DNA of 64,000 nucleotides from Rhineura floridana (GCF_030035675.1 NC_084482.1:221549943-221613942), one strand, 5' to 3'. Positions 11,006 to 23,255 are shown, counted from the first letter of the stretch. Made by a program: numbers and translations. The notes: generated by a model from the sequence alone, not told the origin.

Positions 11006-14000
11006 CCCTATACAGGTTGGGGCAGAGGTGGAGTCTGAGCCCAAGCACACAAGAGCACTTCTTTGAACCCATTATTTTTACTGTGATAGCACATCTATTT
11101 CACAGAAGGCAAACTCTATTTCTCTCCCCCTTCTGCCAGCCGACTTGCCCCTCCAATCTCTCTTTCTCTCTCCCTCCCCAATTCACCAGCCACTCGCAAC
11201 CTGATAGCAGCACCAATAGTGCTGCTTAGTGGACCTACAAACAGCAAGAAAGGGTATTGCTGATCACCCCAGAGGTTCCTGGGTCATCCTGTGCTATCTC
11301 CCATTTCCCAACAAAAGGAGAGGCAGCAACATGTGTGGTTGGTGAATTTTGGTAGGTCTGGCTGATTGGGAAGTTGCCGTTTCGGGCTTTTTTACGTAAA
11401 AATGTATTATAGTCCGGAACGGGTATCGGAACGTGGTTTGCGTGGACGTTTTGTGTCTTACTGCATGCATCCCATGTAGTCATGTGGGACTGGTGAATTT
11501 CAGAGGTCTGGCTTGCTGGGAAGTCCCCGTTCGGGGCTGTTCATTCCGTTCCGGAGGGCATTTTGGTTGTTAAAGGGTTGATAAAAATGCTATCGGAATG
11601 GTTTTTGTTCCTAAACGTTGTTCTCGTGTGTCTCTAACACATCCTGGTGTTTTGGACATCAATTTCTTTTCTAAAGAGCCCATTCTGGCGTGTTCCATTC
11701 CAGCTTTTACACCGTCCCTCCTGAACACTTTACTTATTACACACAAATGTGTATATTGTATATATCACACAGCACACACGCACACACCTATCTTGCCACT
11801 GCTTCTGCTGGAGGCAAGAGAGGAAGATGAGGTGCAATATTGGGACAGAAGGGAGGGAGGAAACTGTTGGCAGTGGGGGGGCAGAAGCAGCTTTTGCCAC
11901 TTAGTCCTCCGATGGGTTAAGGCAAGGAGTTCTGGTTCCTAGAGAGGCAGGAAGTCTTAATCACATGGAGGGGGGGAGAGCATATTGAAGGGGAAGTAGG
12001 AGGGCTGTCTTCATTGGTATTCAAGGTAAAGAAAGTATTAGGCCCAGAGAGGAGGAAGCGGGAGCGTGCAGAGGGCAAAGAGGTGCAAGGGGGGGATTTG
12101 GTATTTTTGTTGGGGGGTGAGGGAAAAGGAGGGAAGAGCCCCACTCCCCCCTTTCTTCAGAGGGACCCCTGCTGCATGCAATCCATTTGCAGAGGGGGTC
12201 CGAAGTGCCGCGGGGTTGGCCTTTCGAGGCCCTCTTGGAAGCCATCGCCCAGGCAAAGGGATGCAGCTGTTGGGGGTTGATGTCCTGTGTTGGTTTTGAG
12301 GGCCACAGCTGGGGGAGGGGAGCTGCCTTTGCAATTCCTGGGCCTGACAGGGGACTGGTGGGGGGAGGGGAGAGAGAAGGAAGGTTTGCTTTTGGGGAGG
12401 GGGAGGGGGAGGGGGAGGGGGTTGATGGAAGAGGCCCCCCTTCCCTCTGGGAACCCATAGAAAGTGTGTGGAGGGGGCCTGATCCATGCAGTCCAGAGGC
12501 AAAGTGCGGCCAAAACTGTTTCCACTGAAGCTGCCCCCCAACCCTTTTGCAGGTCAGCCCATTCCCCCCAAGGATGGAACGCAGCTGAGGCAATGGGGGG
12601 AATGGGGGACCTCTTGATGCAGCCTTGTTGGGGGGGAGGGGAAAATGCTGTGCTGCTTTTCTGCCCCACAGCTGGAGGGAGAGCCCCTTTTGGATTTCCT
12701 CCACTGGAAGAGGGGCTGGTCAGTTTCCCTCCTTTCAGGCAAGAAAGATGGAGGGATGGAGAGAGGAATCTGAACCTGACCAGGCTCTGAATGGGCTTCT
12801 AGAAGCTTTCATGGCAGAGGATGGAGGAAATGGGTGAATAAATGTCCCCTCCTCAGCTGGGCTCCAGGGGAAGAGGCTTCTCCAGACATCCCCTTGGGAG
12901 TGTGTTGGAGGGGAACATCGAAGCCCCCTTGGGGTGGATCTCAGCTTCTCTTGCAGGATTGGCCCATCTGTGGGGGTGCTGGCAGCCAGCGTCCCCCCTG
13001 TCCAAAGCACAATAGCTGGGCAGTGGTCGCAAGAGCCCTGTAAGGCGGTCTCGGATGAGAGCCTGTGGCTAATGTAGTGGTTAGGGAATATTTTTCAACC
13101 CGAGGGCCACATTTACGCACAAGCAGCAGTCCAAGGGCCAATTTACTGTCAAATGCCAGAGTGGGTAGAGCTATGGATGTATCACTGACATTTGTATAGT
13201 AGAGTCTCTTGTAGCCAGGAACAAGTCAGACATTTCTTCAGCGCAATTAATTAATTATTAGATTTATATCCTGCCCTTCCTCCCAGTAGGAGCCCAGGAC
13301 AGCAATACAGAGCTCTCTAAGGAGCGGGGTCAGAGCACGGGGGGGAAATGCTTTCCCTCCCAAATTTTCCACTTTTGTTATGGGCCTTCACATCTCTACA
13401 GTAGTGTAGTGGCAAATTCAGAAGTGCAGGGTCCCTTCATGACAGCCATGCCCCCTCCCATCCTGTTCCTGCTGGGTTGAGAATGAGATGCATGTTAATG
13501 CCTTCTCCCACAGCTAGGAGCCAAAAAACATGGAAGGGCAAAGTGTTGCCTCCTGAGAAGAGTCTCAGTGGCTGACTTCACCTCCTTTCACTCTGATTCA
13601 CTCTAATTATCAGGAAAGAACCAGGAAGCATGTTAGAAGACTCTTCTCAGTGGCTAATACACTCTCCTTTCTTGCTGATTGGCTCATAGGTTGCTGGAGA
13701 CATGGGGACTCTGCTGAGAGCCTGCTCCCAAAAAAGTAAGGGGTCTAAGACCTCCCCCCCACATCTATGCAGGTCTCTGGGTCTACTTTTTTTCAGCCCA
13801 GCCCACCTCACTGGATTGTTGTGAGTATAAACTTTTATGTGCCACTCTAGATTTCAGACATCCACTCTGTGTGGGACCTTCCACATCTGTGGAAGTGTGT
13901 GTGTCTATTGTATTGGAATCATAGTTTAATGCTGAACTATGTCCACAGAGACCCAGGTTCATATCCCTGCTCAGGAGTGAAATTCAGGTAGTGTCCTGGG

Positions 14001-14240
14001 CCCAGTGACAGTGTTGTTGTGAAGACAAAAGGAGGGGGACAAATTATGTTTCCCACGGTGAGCTCATTAGAGGAAAGCCTGCATAGAAATATAAAAATAT
14101 ATTGAAATGTTTGGATAAACATATAATAAGCAAATCAACTTATTACCCCAGTTGCTCAACCCTGTGTGGTGAGTTTGCTGTTAAGCTTTCCACCTCGTGC
14201 ATCACCTCTCCAACTTGGAGTAGTGTTCTGTAACTTGGTG
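11006..14240. other. Duplicated intergenic DNA, partly GC-rich
   Basis: This matches 47838-51005 of unit B. It holds an interspersed repeat (about 11240-11860) with an internal about 50-bp near-duplicate (ggtgaattttggtaggtctg / ggtgaatttcagaggtctgg), part of which recurs inverted at 23170-23255. A G/C-rich zone with long proline- or glycine-rich frames on both strands spans 12000-13000, and these look like composition artefacts. A LINE-type tail follows at 13245-13310 (attagatttatatcctgccc). I find no supported gene. Confidence 0.6.
12394..12421 (+). repeat. (GGGGGA)n tract, possible G-quadruplex
   Basis: Four to five runs of four to five G are separated by single A. Unit B has about two repeats here (49213-49230). 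Four G runs could form a quadruplex on the plus strand; this is inferred from sequence only. Confidence 0.6.
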
Positions 14241-14330
14241 CCCTCCAGGTATGGTTGGACCAACTCCCATCAGCCCTGGACAACATGGCAAAACGCCAGG
14301 GATGATGGGAGTTGTAGTCCAGAAATGTCT
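14241..14330. mobile_element. hAT-type MITE fragment
   Basis: This has the squamate MITE core (actcccatcagccctgg ... gatgatgggagttgtagtcc), an inverted repeat around a diverged centre. The left flank reads gttctgtaacttggtgccct. It is also in unit B at 51000-51100, so it predates the duplication. Clear terminal ends and an 8-bp target duplication are no longer visible. Confidence 0.6.
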
Positions 14331-14980
14331 AAAGGTTAACTCAGATTATACAAGTGGATGGTACCAAATAACGTGTCCTGCTGATCTTGAAATGGGTGTA
14401 TTGCAAGTAGTTCTTCATACTCTTTTCATTGCCCAGTGAGCTGAACCAGACTGAATGCATCTCACTTTTCCTCTCCCCATATTTCTGATGGAAAGACTGG
14501 AGGTGTTTTGCATCCCCAGGAAGCTCCAAGATAAGAACATAAGAACATAAGAAGAGCCTGCTGGATCAGGCCAGTGGCCCATCTAGTCCAGCATCCTGTT
14601 CTCACAGTGGCCAACCAGGTGCCTGGGGGAAGCCCGCAAGCAGGACCCGAGTGCAAGAACACTCTCCCCTCCTGAGGCTTCCGGCAACTGGTTTTCAGAA
14701 GCATGCTGCCTCTGACTAGGGTGGCAGAGCACAGCCATCATGGCTAGTAGCCATTGATAGCCCTGTCCTCCATGAATTTGTCTAATCTTCTTTTAAAGCC
14801 GTCCAAGCTGGTGGCCATTACTGCATCTTGTGGGAGCAAATTCCATAGTTTAACTATGCGCTGAGTAAAGAAGTACTTCCTTTTGTCTGTCCTGAATCTT
14901 CCAACATTCAGCTTCTTTGAATGTCCACGAGTTCTAGTATTATGAGAGAGGGAGAAGAACTTTTCTCTATCCACTTTCTC

Positions 14981-16980
14981 TTTTTTTTACAATAATTTTT
15001 ATTCAAATTTTCATAAAACATACAAGACAAAATCATAAAACATTCAAAGACAAAAAACAAAATCAAAAATAGTTAAACAAAAAAAAATAAAGAGTAAAAT
15101 ATTGACTTCCCATTTGTCACAGATCAAATCAGTTATAAGTCTATAATATATAACAATCCTGTCTCTTAAATCATATTATAAAATCACTTTCCTCCAGTAG
15201 TTATCTTACTTAATCATCAAATCTCATAAACATTACTTTATTCTTTCCACAAAAAGTCAAAGAGAGGTTTCAATTCTTTAAGAAATATATCTATCAATTT
15301 TTTTTCCAAATAAGCATGTCGATTAATCCATCTCATTACTAATTATAATAATCTTATTGTCATAACCATAGTCAAAATAAACATTTCAATTAATCCATCT
15401 CATCAGAATCTGTTAGGTTCAATAATTTCAGTAGCCATTATTCTATTATCCCTATTAGTTCCATCTTCCATCTTCCATCTTCAATAGTCTTGTTAAGTCC
15501 AGTAATTTCAGTGTTCAATCTTCCATTATCAGTATTCCATAATAATCTTGCTGTCATAGCCATAGTCATATAGTAAGAGTCTGATGGGAATTACCTCTAT
15601 CCCAAATATTTTCTTGCCATCCATTCTGAATAGGTTGCTGAAATACTGCTGTAAAATCATATCTCTGTTCTTTTTTTCAAAATGCACTGGCTCATCTCTT
15701 GAAAGTTTTTCCATTGTCACATGGCTGCAGTTAATTCCATAGGTTTTCTCTATATTAGGCTCCATCACATCATTCCAGTCCAGAAGATTATCCATGCCAT
15801 TGATAACTTTATCTCTAGAATCTTCATTAATTTCTTCAGAGATAACATTGAATTCCAAACAGTAGATTTTATTTCTAAAATCCATAAACTCCAAATCTTT
15901 TTCCTGTTCCACGTTTGTTCCAGTCTCCAGGGTCTCCTCTCTCACAGGGACCCCTATTTCTTTAAGCTCCTGCGTCATTTTGCTCAATTCAATTTTCAGC
16001 TCCTTACAACCCTGTCGCAGGTCTTTTTCCTGTTCCACGTTTGTTCCAGTCTCCAGGGTCTCCTCTCTCACAGGGACCCCTATTTCTTTAAACTCCTGCG
16101 TCATTTTGCTCAATTCAATTTTCAGCTCCTTACAACCCTATCGCAGGGTTCGTTTCGTTATCTCAATCTCATCCATTATTTTCTGAAACATAATTACTTC
16201 CAGATTCTCAGCCACTTTCTTAATTGCCATTTTAAAAGAAAAATATAAGAGAACCACTTCTTATTTCAGCAACAATTGGGTTAATACTCCAAACTTGGTG
16301 ACATCACAGTATAAACAGAACAGCCAGCCTTATCTCTCCATGCTTAAGTAAACAAAATGCAGTTCCCAGGATCGAAACAATTAATGGCGTCGTCAGGAAA
16401 CAGATTCGTCAAAATAAAATAAACCAAAAAGAGAGTAGTCTCAGACAATATAATATTCTTCAGAATAAAAATCAGGAATAGAAATCCCTCTTCTGTGTAT
16501 ATCTTTAGAATGCAAATCCAGGACAGCTTTTTGCAACAAAAACAGAGATAAGCTATTAATTAGTGAATAGCAGAGAGAAGTTATGGCTCCCCGGTGAGAT
16601 GTCAAAAACCGATCAATCTGGCAAATCTCTTTTTACAGCAACAATTTAAGTCAAGTAAAAAAAAATATAGAAAGAAGGGTGCTTGCCTGTTAGTGCGTTC
16701 TCTCTTTGAAGAAAAGATGAACGTTCGCTTTATCAGATAGAGCTTGCTGAAAATCCGTCCCACCTTCGTCGGCTGGACCTCGTCCCATAAATTAATGAGA
16801 TCTGGTCGTCCCAACAAAAATAGGCTTTGAGGTTAATCTCTTCGTTTCTCCCTACCCGGGAGAAGTTTTATCAGTCAAAAAAAAAAAAAAAGTTCTGACT
16901 GATATATCTGAATAAGCTTCTTTTGAGGCAGGAGCCCGTCTCAAAAGCAGGCACAGGCTAAGTCACCCTTCCCGGAAGTC
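14981..16980 (-). mobile_element. ORF1-only L1 derivative (HAL1-like), copy 2
   Basis: This full-length 2.0 kb element lies on the minus strand inside CR1. It is flanked by a perfect 17-bp target-site duplication tctctatccactttctc (14964-14980 and 16981-16997). The 5' end begins gacttccgggaagggtgact and the 3' end is aataaaaattattgt plus a short poly(A). It has the L1-like 5' UTR with two hairpins, a shortened ORF1 and a 3' UTR, and no ORF2. It is younger than the CR1 that hosts it. Confidence 0.94.
15529..16230 (-). pseudogene. Shortened L1 ORF1 (copy 2), one nonsense codon
   Basis: This runs from the conserved ATG at 16228-16230 (MAIKKVAENLE) to the same stop as the other copies (IIMEY). 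One in-frame stop interrupts it at about 16139-16141, where the other copies have CAG in the segment TLRQGCKELK; here it reads TAG. Otherwise the 233 codons, including two 42-residue coiled-coil repeat units and the RRM-like part (RDMILQQYFSNLFRMDGKKI), are almost identical to copies 3 and 4. Confidence 0.85.
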
Positions 16981-19676
16981 TCTCTATCCACTTTCTCAAT
17001 GCCATGCATCATTTTATACACTTCTATCATGTCTCCTCTGACCCGCCTTTTCTCTAAACTAAAAAGCCCCAAATGCTGCAACCTTTCCTCGTAAGGGAGT
17101 TGCTCCATCCCCTTGATCATTCTGGTTGCCCTCTTCTGAACCTTTTCCAACTCTATAATATCCTTTTTGAGATGAGGCGACCAGAACTGTACACAGTATT
17201 CCAAATGCGTCCGCACCATAGATTTATACAACGGCATTATGATATCGGCTGTTTTATTTTCAATACCTTTCCTAATTATTGCTAGCATGGAATTTGCCTT
17301 TTTCACAGCTGCCGCACACTGGGTCGACATTTTCATCGTGCTGTCCACTACAACCCCAAGGTCTCTCTCCTGGTCGGTCACCGCCAGTTCAGACCCCATG
17401 AGCGTATATGTGAAATTCAGATTTTTTGCTCCAATATGCATAAGTTTACACTTATTTATATTGAATTGCATTTGCCATTTTTCTGCCCATTCACTCAGTT
17501 TGGAGAGGTCTTTTTGGAGCTCTTCGCAATCCCTTTTTGTTTTAACAACCCTGAACAATTTAGTGTCATCAGCAAACTTGGCCACTTCACTGCTCACTCC
17601 TAATTCTAGGTCATTAATGAACAAGTTGAAAAGTACAGGTCCCAATACCGATCCTTGAGGGACTCCACTTTCTACAGCCCTCCATTGGGAGAACTGTCCT
17701 ACTCTCTGCTTTCTGCTTCTTAACCAATTTCTTATCCGCAAGAGGACCTCTCCTCTTATTCCATGACTGCTAAGCTTCCTCAGAAGCCTTTGGTGAGGTA
17801 CCTTGTCAAATGGTTTTTGAAAGTCTAAGTACACTATGTCCACTGGATCACCCCTATCTATATGCTTGTTGACACTCTCAAAGAATTCTAATAGGTTACT
17901 GAGACAGGACTTTCCCTTGCAGAAGCCATGCTGGCTCTGCTTCAGCAAGGCTTGTTCTTCTATGTGCTTAGTTAATCTAGCTTTAATTCTACCAGTTTTC
18001 CAGGGACAGAAGTTAAGCTAACTGGCCTGTAATTTCCGGGATCCCCTCTGGATCCCTTTTTGAAGATTGGCGTTACATTTGCCACTTTCCAGTCCTCAGG
18101 CACGGAGGAGGACCCAAGGGACAAGTTACATATTTTAGTTAGCAGATCAGCAATTTCACATTTGAGTTCTTTGAGAACTCTCGGGTGGATGCCATCCGGG
18201 CCCGGTGATTTGTCAGTTTTTATATTGTCCATTAAGCTTAGAACTTCCTCTCTCGTTACCACTATTTGTCTCAGTTCCTCAGAATCCCTTCCTGCAAATG
18301 TTAGTTCAGGTTCAGGGATCTGCCCTATATCTTCCACTGTGAAGACAGATGCAAAGAATTCATTTAGCTTCTCTGCAATCTCCTTATCGTTCTTTAGTAC
18401 ACCTTTGACTCCCTTATCATCCAAGGGTCCAATCGTCTCCCTAGATGGTCTCCTGCTTTGAATGTATTTATAGAATTTTTTGTTGTTGGTTTTTATGTTC
18501 TTAGCAATGTGCTCCTCAAATTCTTTTTTAGCATCCCTTATTGTCTTCTTGCATTTCTTTTGCCAGAGTTTGTGTTCTTTTTTATTTTCTTCATTTGGAC
18601 AAGACTTCCATTTTTTGAAGGAAGACTTTTTGCCTGTAAGAGCTTATTTGACTTTGCTCGTTAACCATGCTGGCATCATCTTGGCCCTGGCGGTACCTTT
18701 TCTGATCTGCGGTATGCACTCCAGTTGAGCTTCTAATATAGTGTTTTTAAACAACTTCCAAGCATTTTCGAGTGATGTGACCCTCTGGACTTTGTTTTTC
18801 AGCTTTCTTTTTACCAATCCCCTCATTTTTGTGAAGTTTCCTCTTTTGAAGTCAAATGTGACCGTGTTGGATTTTCTTGGCAATTGGCCAGTTACATGTA
18901 TGTTTAATTTAATAGCACTGTGGTCACTGCTCCCAATCGGTTCAACAACACTTACATCTTGCACCAGGTCCCGGTCCCCACTGAGGATTAAGTCCAGGGT
19001 TGCCGTCCCTCTGGTCGGTTCCATGACCAACTGGTCTAGGGAATAGTCATTTAGAATATCTAGAAACTTTGCTTCTTTGTCATGACTGGAACACATATGC
19101 AGCCAGTCTATGTCCGGGTAGTTGAAGTCACCCATTACTACCACATTTCCTAGTTTGGATGCTTCCTCAATTTCATATCTCATCTCAAGGTCTCCCTGAG
19201 CATTTTGATCAGGGGGACGATAGATCGTTCCCAGTATTAAGTCCCTCCTGGGGCATGTTATCACCACCCACAACGATTCTGTGGAGGAGTCTGCCTCTTT
19301 TGGGGTTTCGAGCTTGCTGGATTCAATGCCTTCTTTCACGTATAGAGCGACTCCGCCACCAATACGTCCTTCCCTGTCCTTCCGATATAGTTTATATCCA
19401 GGGATAACCGTATCCCACTGGTTTCCTCCATTCCACCAGGTCTCCGTTATGCTCACTATATCAATGCTCTCCTCTAAGACCAAGCACTCCAGTTCTCCCA
19501 TCTTGGTTCGCAGGCTCCTAGCATTAGCGTACAGGCACTTGTAAGCAGGCCTGTGGTAATTTGACCAAATTCACCCCCAGTATTTCTTTACAATGTGTGC
19601 AAAACCTATTTTTTTGCCAACTGTCATGGAGATGACATGGAATTAATATCTGTGCAGATTAAATTTTTAATTATAT

Positions 19677-20339
19677 CCCTGATGAAAAGGGCCCAATAAT
19701 AAAGCCTGAAATGGTTCACAATGTGACGAAGAAACTCTGTGGGGCTCAGGAATTAAAGACTTTGCGGAAGCAGAAGCAGAGATGAGAGGTGAGGGGTCCG
19801 AGATGGGTGAAATTCCTGGGGGTAGCAAAGGACAGAAGAGGTGCCCAAGCATGGAGAAAAGTCTGGAAGAAACTGGAGAATGTTCTGAGAGAGATTTGGG
19901 GCCTTTAAGGCCTTTTGCAGATCAAGCATTGTGGGGGAAAACAACAGAGGAAAGGGATGTGCCATTTATTGATTTGGATTGAGGCTGCTTGTAACATTCA
20001 AACCTCTGGAACCCAAATTTGCATGAAGAGTGAAATCCCTCCCATCCTCCGTCTCTCCCCTGCAGGCCCTTGAGAGCTGCTCCCTACAAAACATGTATTG
20101 TGGCGAAAGGTGTGGGAGTCCCAGAACTGGCCTAGTTTACTCCTCCCTCTCAGGCAGCGCCATGGCCTCAGAGGCACCGTCCGGATTGTCTCTTCTCTGG
20201 GATAGAGTGGAAAGATAGCCGGGCAGCCCAATCAGGTAAGGGGAGCATCATTGGGGGAGAGACCGAGGGGACAGCTGGGGTGGATCTCCCTGAGCGTAGT
20301 GGGGAGGGCTCTGGGAGAATACTACCTCTGAGGCTGCAT
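19677..20339. other. Unit A right edge and single-copy DNA
   Basis: From here no partner is seen in unit B, because a CR1 and later insertions interrupt B at the same point. No gene is recognised apart from the weak exon candidate at 20064-20235. Confidence 0.5.
20064..20235 (+). other. Possible 5' exon upstream of the KRAB exon
   Basis: A good acceptor (tctctcccctgcag, ending 20063) and donor (atcag|gtaagg, exon end 20235) bracket 172 bases. These contain a context-favourable ATG (gcgccatggcctcag near 20161), but that frame stops after 18 codons. It lies 1.1 kb before the KRAB exon, so it could be a 5'-UTR exon. The evidence is splice signals only and may be chance. Confidence 0.22.
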
Positions 20340-20470
20340 AAGGAGAGCCTGCCGGATCAGGCCAATAGCCCGTCTGTTCCAGCAGCCGGTTCTTGCAGTG
20401 GCCGACCAGATGCCTGTGGGAAGCCTGCAAGCAGGACCTGAACACATGAGCACTCGCCCCACTTGTGATT
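20340..20470 (-). repeat. Old CR1 3'-end fragment
   Basis: The run gagagcctgccggatcaggcc ... cagtggccgaccagatgcc is a diverged copy of the CR1 3' terminus in the same orientation as the CR1 at 14533. It is much older by eye. Confidence 0.75.
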
Positions 20471-20689
20471 CGGTGACACGTGTCTGGCAGAACTCTGGCA
20501 AAACTCCTAAAATACACTCTTGGAGAGGTGGGATCTTTTTTGACAGCCAATCAAGCTCTGCCCTGTAATTGTGTCTAAGCAGTGTAAAATCCAGAAATAC
20601 TCACCCCCACAAAAGCTAAATAAAATGTAACTGTACTAAAGAAATGCAAAGAAAAAGAGAGTGGGACAGCTTCAAGAGAGTCACACGGC

Positions 20690-21068
20690 TTGGTACCAAA
20701 ATACCTGATGGAACGCCTCTCCTGACACGAACCCACTCGTACACTACGCTTAACATCTAAGGCCCTCTTCCGGGTGCCCACTCCGAGGGAAACTCGGAGT
20801 CTGGCAATAAGGGAGAGAGCCTTCTCAGTGGTGGCCCCCAAATTATGGAATGATTTCTGTGATGAGGTGCGCCTGGCGCCAACACTGTTATCTTTTCGGC
20901 ACCAGGTCAAGACTTTCCTCTTCTCCCAGGCATTTTAGCATGTGCTTTTAAATTGCTTTTTAAAATGTATTTTTAGATTTCTATATTGCTTTTGTGGTAA
21001 ACCACCCAGAGAGCTTCGGCTATGGGGTTGTATATAAATGCAATAAAATTAATTAATTAATTAATTAA
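20690..21068 (+). mobile_element. L2 3' fragment
   Basis: The plus-strand frame includes FSVVAPKLWNDF and DEVRLAPTLLSFRHQVKTFL, the same C-terminus as the L2 at 1054-3645. A 3' UTR follows, ending in (aatt)n at about 21047-21068. It is heavily 5' truncated and has one or more stops upstream of this stretch. Confidence 0.85.
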
Positions 21069-21248
21069 TCCCAGCGTGCCCCACTGGTCAGGCTATTAGT
21101 ACGATATGAACCAAAGTGTAGCTGCTAAGTGTCCTGCTCTGTTGCCATTCCCAGCATACTGCCTCTGGCAGTGGAGGGAATGCATTGCCATTGTGGCTCA
21201 TAGCCACTGATGTCCTGATCCTCCATGGATTTGTCCAATCTTCTTTGA

Positions 21249-21479
<231 letters not shown>

Positions 21480-21586
21480 TGACTGATGAATGCTGAAGAT
21501 ATGAATTTAGTACCTGTGCTATTTAACCTTCCCCGGCAGGGGTGTTGTTAGAGAAATGGGTGGCTGAGCCCCAGATATTTGGGGAG

Positions 21587-21812
21587 GGACTGCAGCTCAG
21601 AGGGGGAACACCTGCTTTGCATGTAGAAGGTCCGAGGTTCAGTCCCTGGTAGGTCCGAGAAGGGTGAAATGATCCTGTAGGAGTTGCTGGAAAAGAGGTG
21701 CTTTCTCTGCCTGAGATCCTGGAGATCCATTGCTAGTTCTAGTAGCCAAGGCTGGGCTAGATGGACAAATTCTCTGATCTGGTGTAATGCAACTTCCTCT
21801 GTTCTTGGGGCT
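21587..21812 (+). mobile_element. tRNA-derived SINE, old
   Basis: The head has the tRNA-like sequence gcagctcagagg ... ctgctttgcatgtagaaggtc with a fair B box (ggttcagtccc at 21636-21646). The tail reads gggctagatgg ... ctgatctggtgtaatgcaac ... ctctgttctt, of CR1 type. This matches a common squamate SINE layout in which the CR1 machinery supplies mobility. Many substitutions indicate an old copy, and the A box is degraded. Confidence 0.7.
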
Positions 21813-21879
21813 TTTTGATCATTAAATGTGAGGAAGGAGCTCCAAAACCCCAGCAGAGCATCTTTTCCTGCATCCCCAG

Positions 21880-22440
21880 CAGGTAATAGACATTCTGTGA
21901 CTTATACTCTAAACTCCCAGTGGAAAAAGATGCTCCTGGGAGCATACAGTGCCTCCTCCCTTCCTCTGCCCAAAGGTCAGCTTTTGTCTTTGAAGCAGGA
22001 AGAAGCGGCAGTTTGGAGAAGAGGAAGCGGAGGTGGAGGCTACAGTTTGTAGGGAATGACCTCCAGAAGACAGGACAGAGAGCAAGATTTAGCTTTGCCA
22101 GCCCTGGTGGGAAGTCTGGAAACAGAAATGGAGCACAGAGACTCTTTGACTCAGGCAGGGACACAGCGAAGACAGGAGGCAAGAGGGACCCCGAGAAAGG
22201 CTCCTTGGCAGCTAGAACAAGGGCCGTTCCCTCAGCTAGCAGAGATCCCGGGAAAGCAGGAATTGCAGCAGCGCCCTTGAAAGGGGACGTTTGCTCCGGC
22301 AGGAAAGGGTCCAGAGAAGGCAGGAACCTGCAGTGATGAATGAAAAGCAGGGGAGGGTGATGGAGTCAGACCCCAGTTGACATCTGGGGCTAAGAGAGAT
22401 TTCAAGCAGCAAAAGGAACCGCACAAACTGGAACCCAGAG
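21880..22440 (+). other. Open region after the KRAB exon, unresolved
   Basis: A tandem acceptor-like site (ctgcatccccagcag, ending about 21892) resembles the acceptor of the zinc-finger exons. The following about 500 bases have two overlapping open frames rich in Q, E, R and K on the plus strand (22056-22280 and 21920-22336). I recognise no domain and no finger. It could be a decayed linker exon of a zinc-finger gene or chance. Confidence 0.2.
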
Positions 22441-22739
22441 TGGGACCAGGAGTTCAGTTTTATCCACTTTTGGGAAAGGTTTCAAAGCAGATTCCCACAT
22501 TGGTTAGCTGAGGGAGTTCTCTCTCCTGACCAGGTCATGTCCTGTGCATACGACTTGCAATGTCATCTCAGCTGAGAAGACCAATTTTAATCCTTAGGCT
22601 ACTTTTTCCCATCAGGCCTCTTTGTTTCTGTTGCAAAGTGACCCATATAGAAGCCATTTTTAAAGCTCATATTATCAATATTGAGCTGGAGGGTCTCCCA
22701 GGCTCATAAAGTAGTAGCCAGCCAACATCACCTTCACCT

Positions 22740-23100
22740 GTATAAATCTCCCGTGCTTTAAGATCAGCAGATGAGGCCTTCCTGGTGGTCCCTACACGGG
22801 ATGAGGTACATGGTGATTTTTCAGTAAAGGCTCCTCGACATGGAACATTCTCCCTACGTCGGGCCTCGTCTCTTTATATTTCCATGCCGTCGGTGAAGAC
22901 ATCTTTTTGGAAGGTGTTCGGAGGAAGACAGACCCGAAATTCCTGCTGCTTCTAATAGTTGTCATTCAGTGTTTTATTGTGTGTTTGGATAGACTGTGGG
23001 AGTTTTTTGGGATGTTTATATATTCTTATCTACTTCTTCTTTATTATAAACTGTCCTGTCCAAAAAGGTGACGTATAATTCACCTACATGACAATGAATA
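22740..23100 (+). repeat. Old L2-like 3' fragment
   Basis: The plus-strand frame carries eroded C-terminal LINE motifs (cttcctggtggtcccta, then agtaaaggctcctcgacatgg, as in the AFSVAAPRLWN part of the group). It is followed by a 3' UTR-like tail ending near atgaataagtaaat. It is very diverged. Confidence 0.5.
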
Positions 23101-23169
23101 AGTAAATATCCACTAATAGCAGAGCTGTAAAAAAATGGAAGAAAATAACGAACTGATAACAGAAACCAG

Positions 23170-23255
23170 CAATGCGCAATATTGCACCTCATCTTCCTCT
23201 CTTCCCTCCTGCAGTAGCAGAAGCAAGACAGCCGTGTGCGTGTGTGATATACATA
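23170..23255 (-). repeat. Inverted copy of the repeat at 11755-11850
   Basis: Read on the minus strand, this contains cttgcttctgctactgcagg-like and aagagaggaagatgaggtgc segments. They match 11800-11845 in unit A and 48605-48650 in unit B, showing that the latter lies in a dispersed repeat. The family is not recognised. Confidence 0.6.

Larger units (their letters stand above)
14745..19501 (-). pseudogene. CR1 ORF2, broken
   Basis: The endonuclease part (18644-19501) has SITETWWNG, GTIYRPPDQ, VVMGDFNYPDIDWLH and the SSDHSAIKL box. The RT part (17972-18424 and 16981-17948) has GNYRPVSLTSVPGKLVE, VYLDFQKPFDKVPH, ESGVPQGSVLGPVLFN and the catalytic KFADDTKLF. The last about 75 codons lie at 14745-14974. 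At least two frame changes separate these parts, around 18430-18640 and near 17960, and the HAL1-like insertion splits the C-terminal domain after EKVDRE. Compared with the CR1 at 39768 it is clearly the more damaged copy. Confidence 0.85.
14533..19559 (-). mobile_element. CR1 LINE, interrupted by a HAL1-like element
   Basis: CR1 occupies 14533-14980 and 16981-19559. The 3' end is the usual 8-bp repeat tail (aagaacataagaacataag on the plus strand) followed by the diagnostic agcctgctggatcaggcc. Unit B has the empty site (ccaagat ggagtca tttgacc at 51305-51325), so the insertion is younger than the duplication and removed about 7 bases of target, with no target duplication, as expected for CR1. 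It is 5' truncated just upstream of the endonuclease. Confidence 0.93.
1..19676. repeat. Segmental duplication unit A
   Basis: This stretch is paralogous to 24237-51423. The first 1053 bases match 24237-25338 almost base for base, and matching resumes block by block through the zinc-finger exon and the GC-rich flank to about 19676. The left end lies outside the window. Differences are mostly whole insertions of mobile elements, a few short indels and two deletions of about 1.9 kb in A (around 5958 and 11020). The high identity and clean empty sites show a recent duplication. The 24.2 kb step is inferred from the left-edge match only. Confidence 0.9.

Noticed and set aside
12014-12800. Several long Pro- or Gly-rich frames on both strands, repeated at 48775-49400
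   Set aside because: They come from G/C-rich composition; frames are not kept in step between the two paralogs and show no domain.
15721-16248. 175-residue frame antisense to the HAL1-like ORF1, seen in several copies
   Set aside because: It mirrors the conserved ORF1 codons and carries no known domain; conservation follows from the sense frame.
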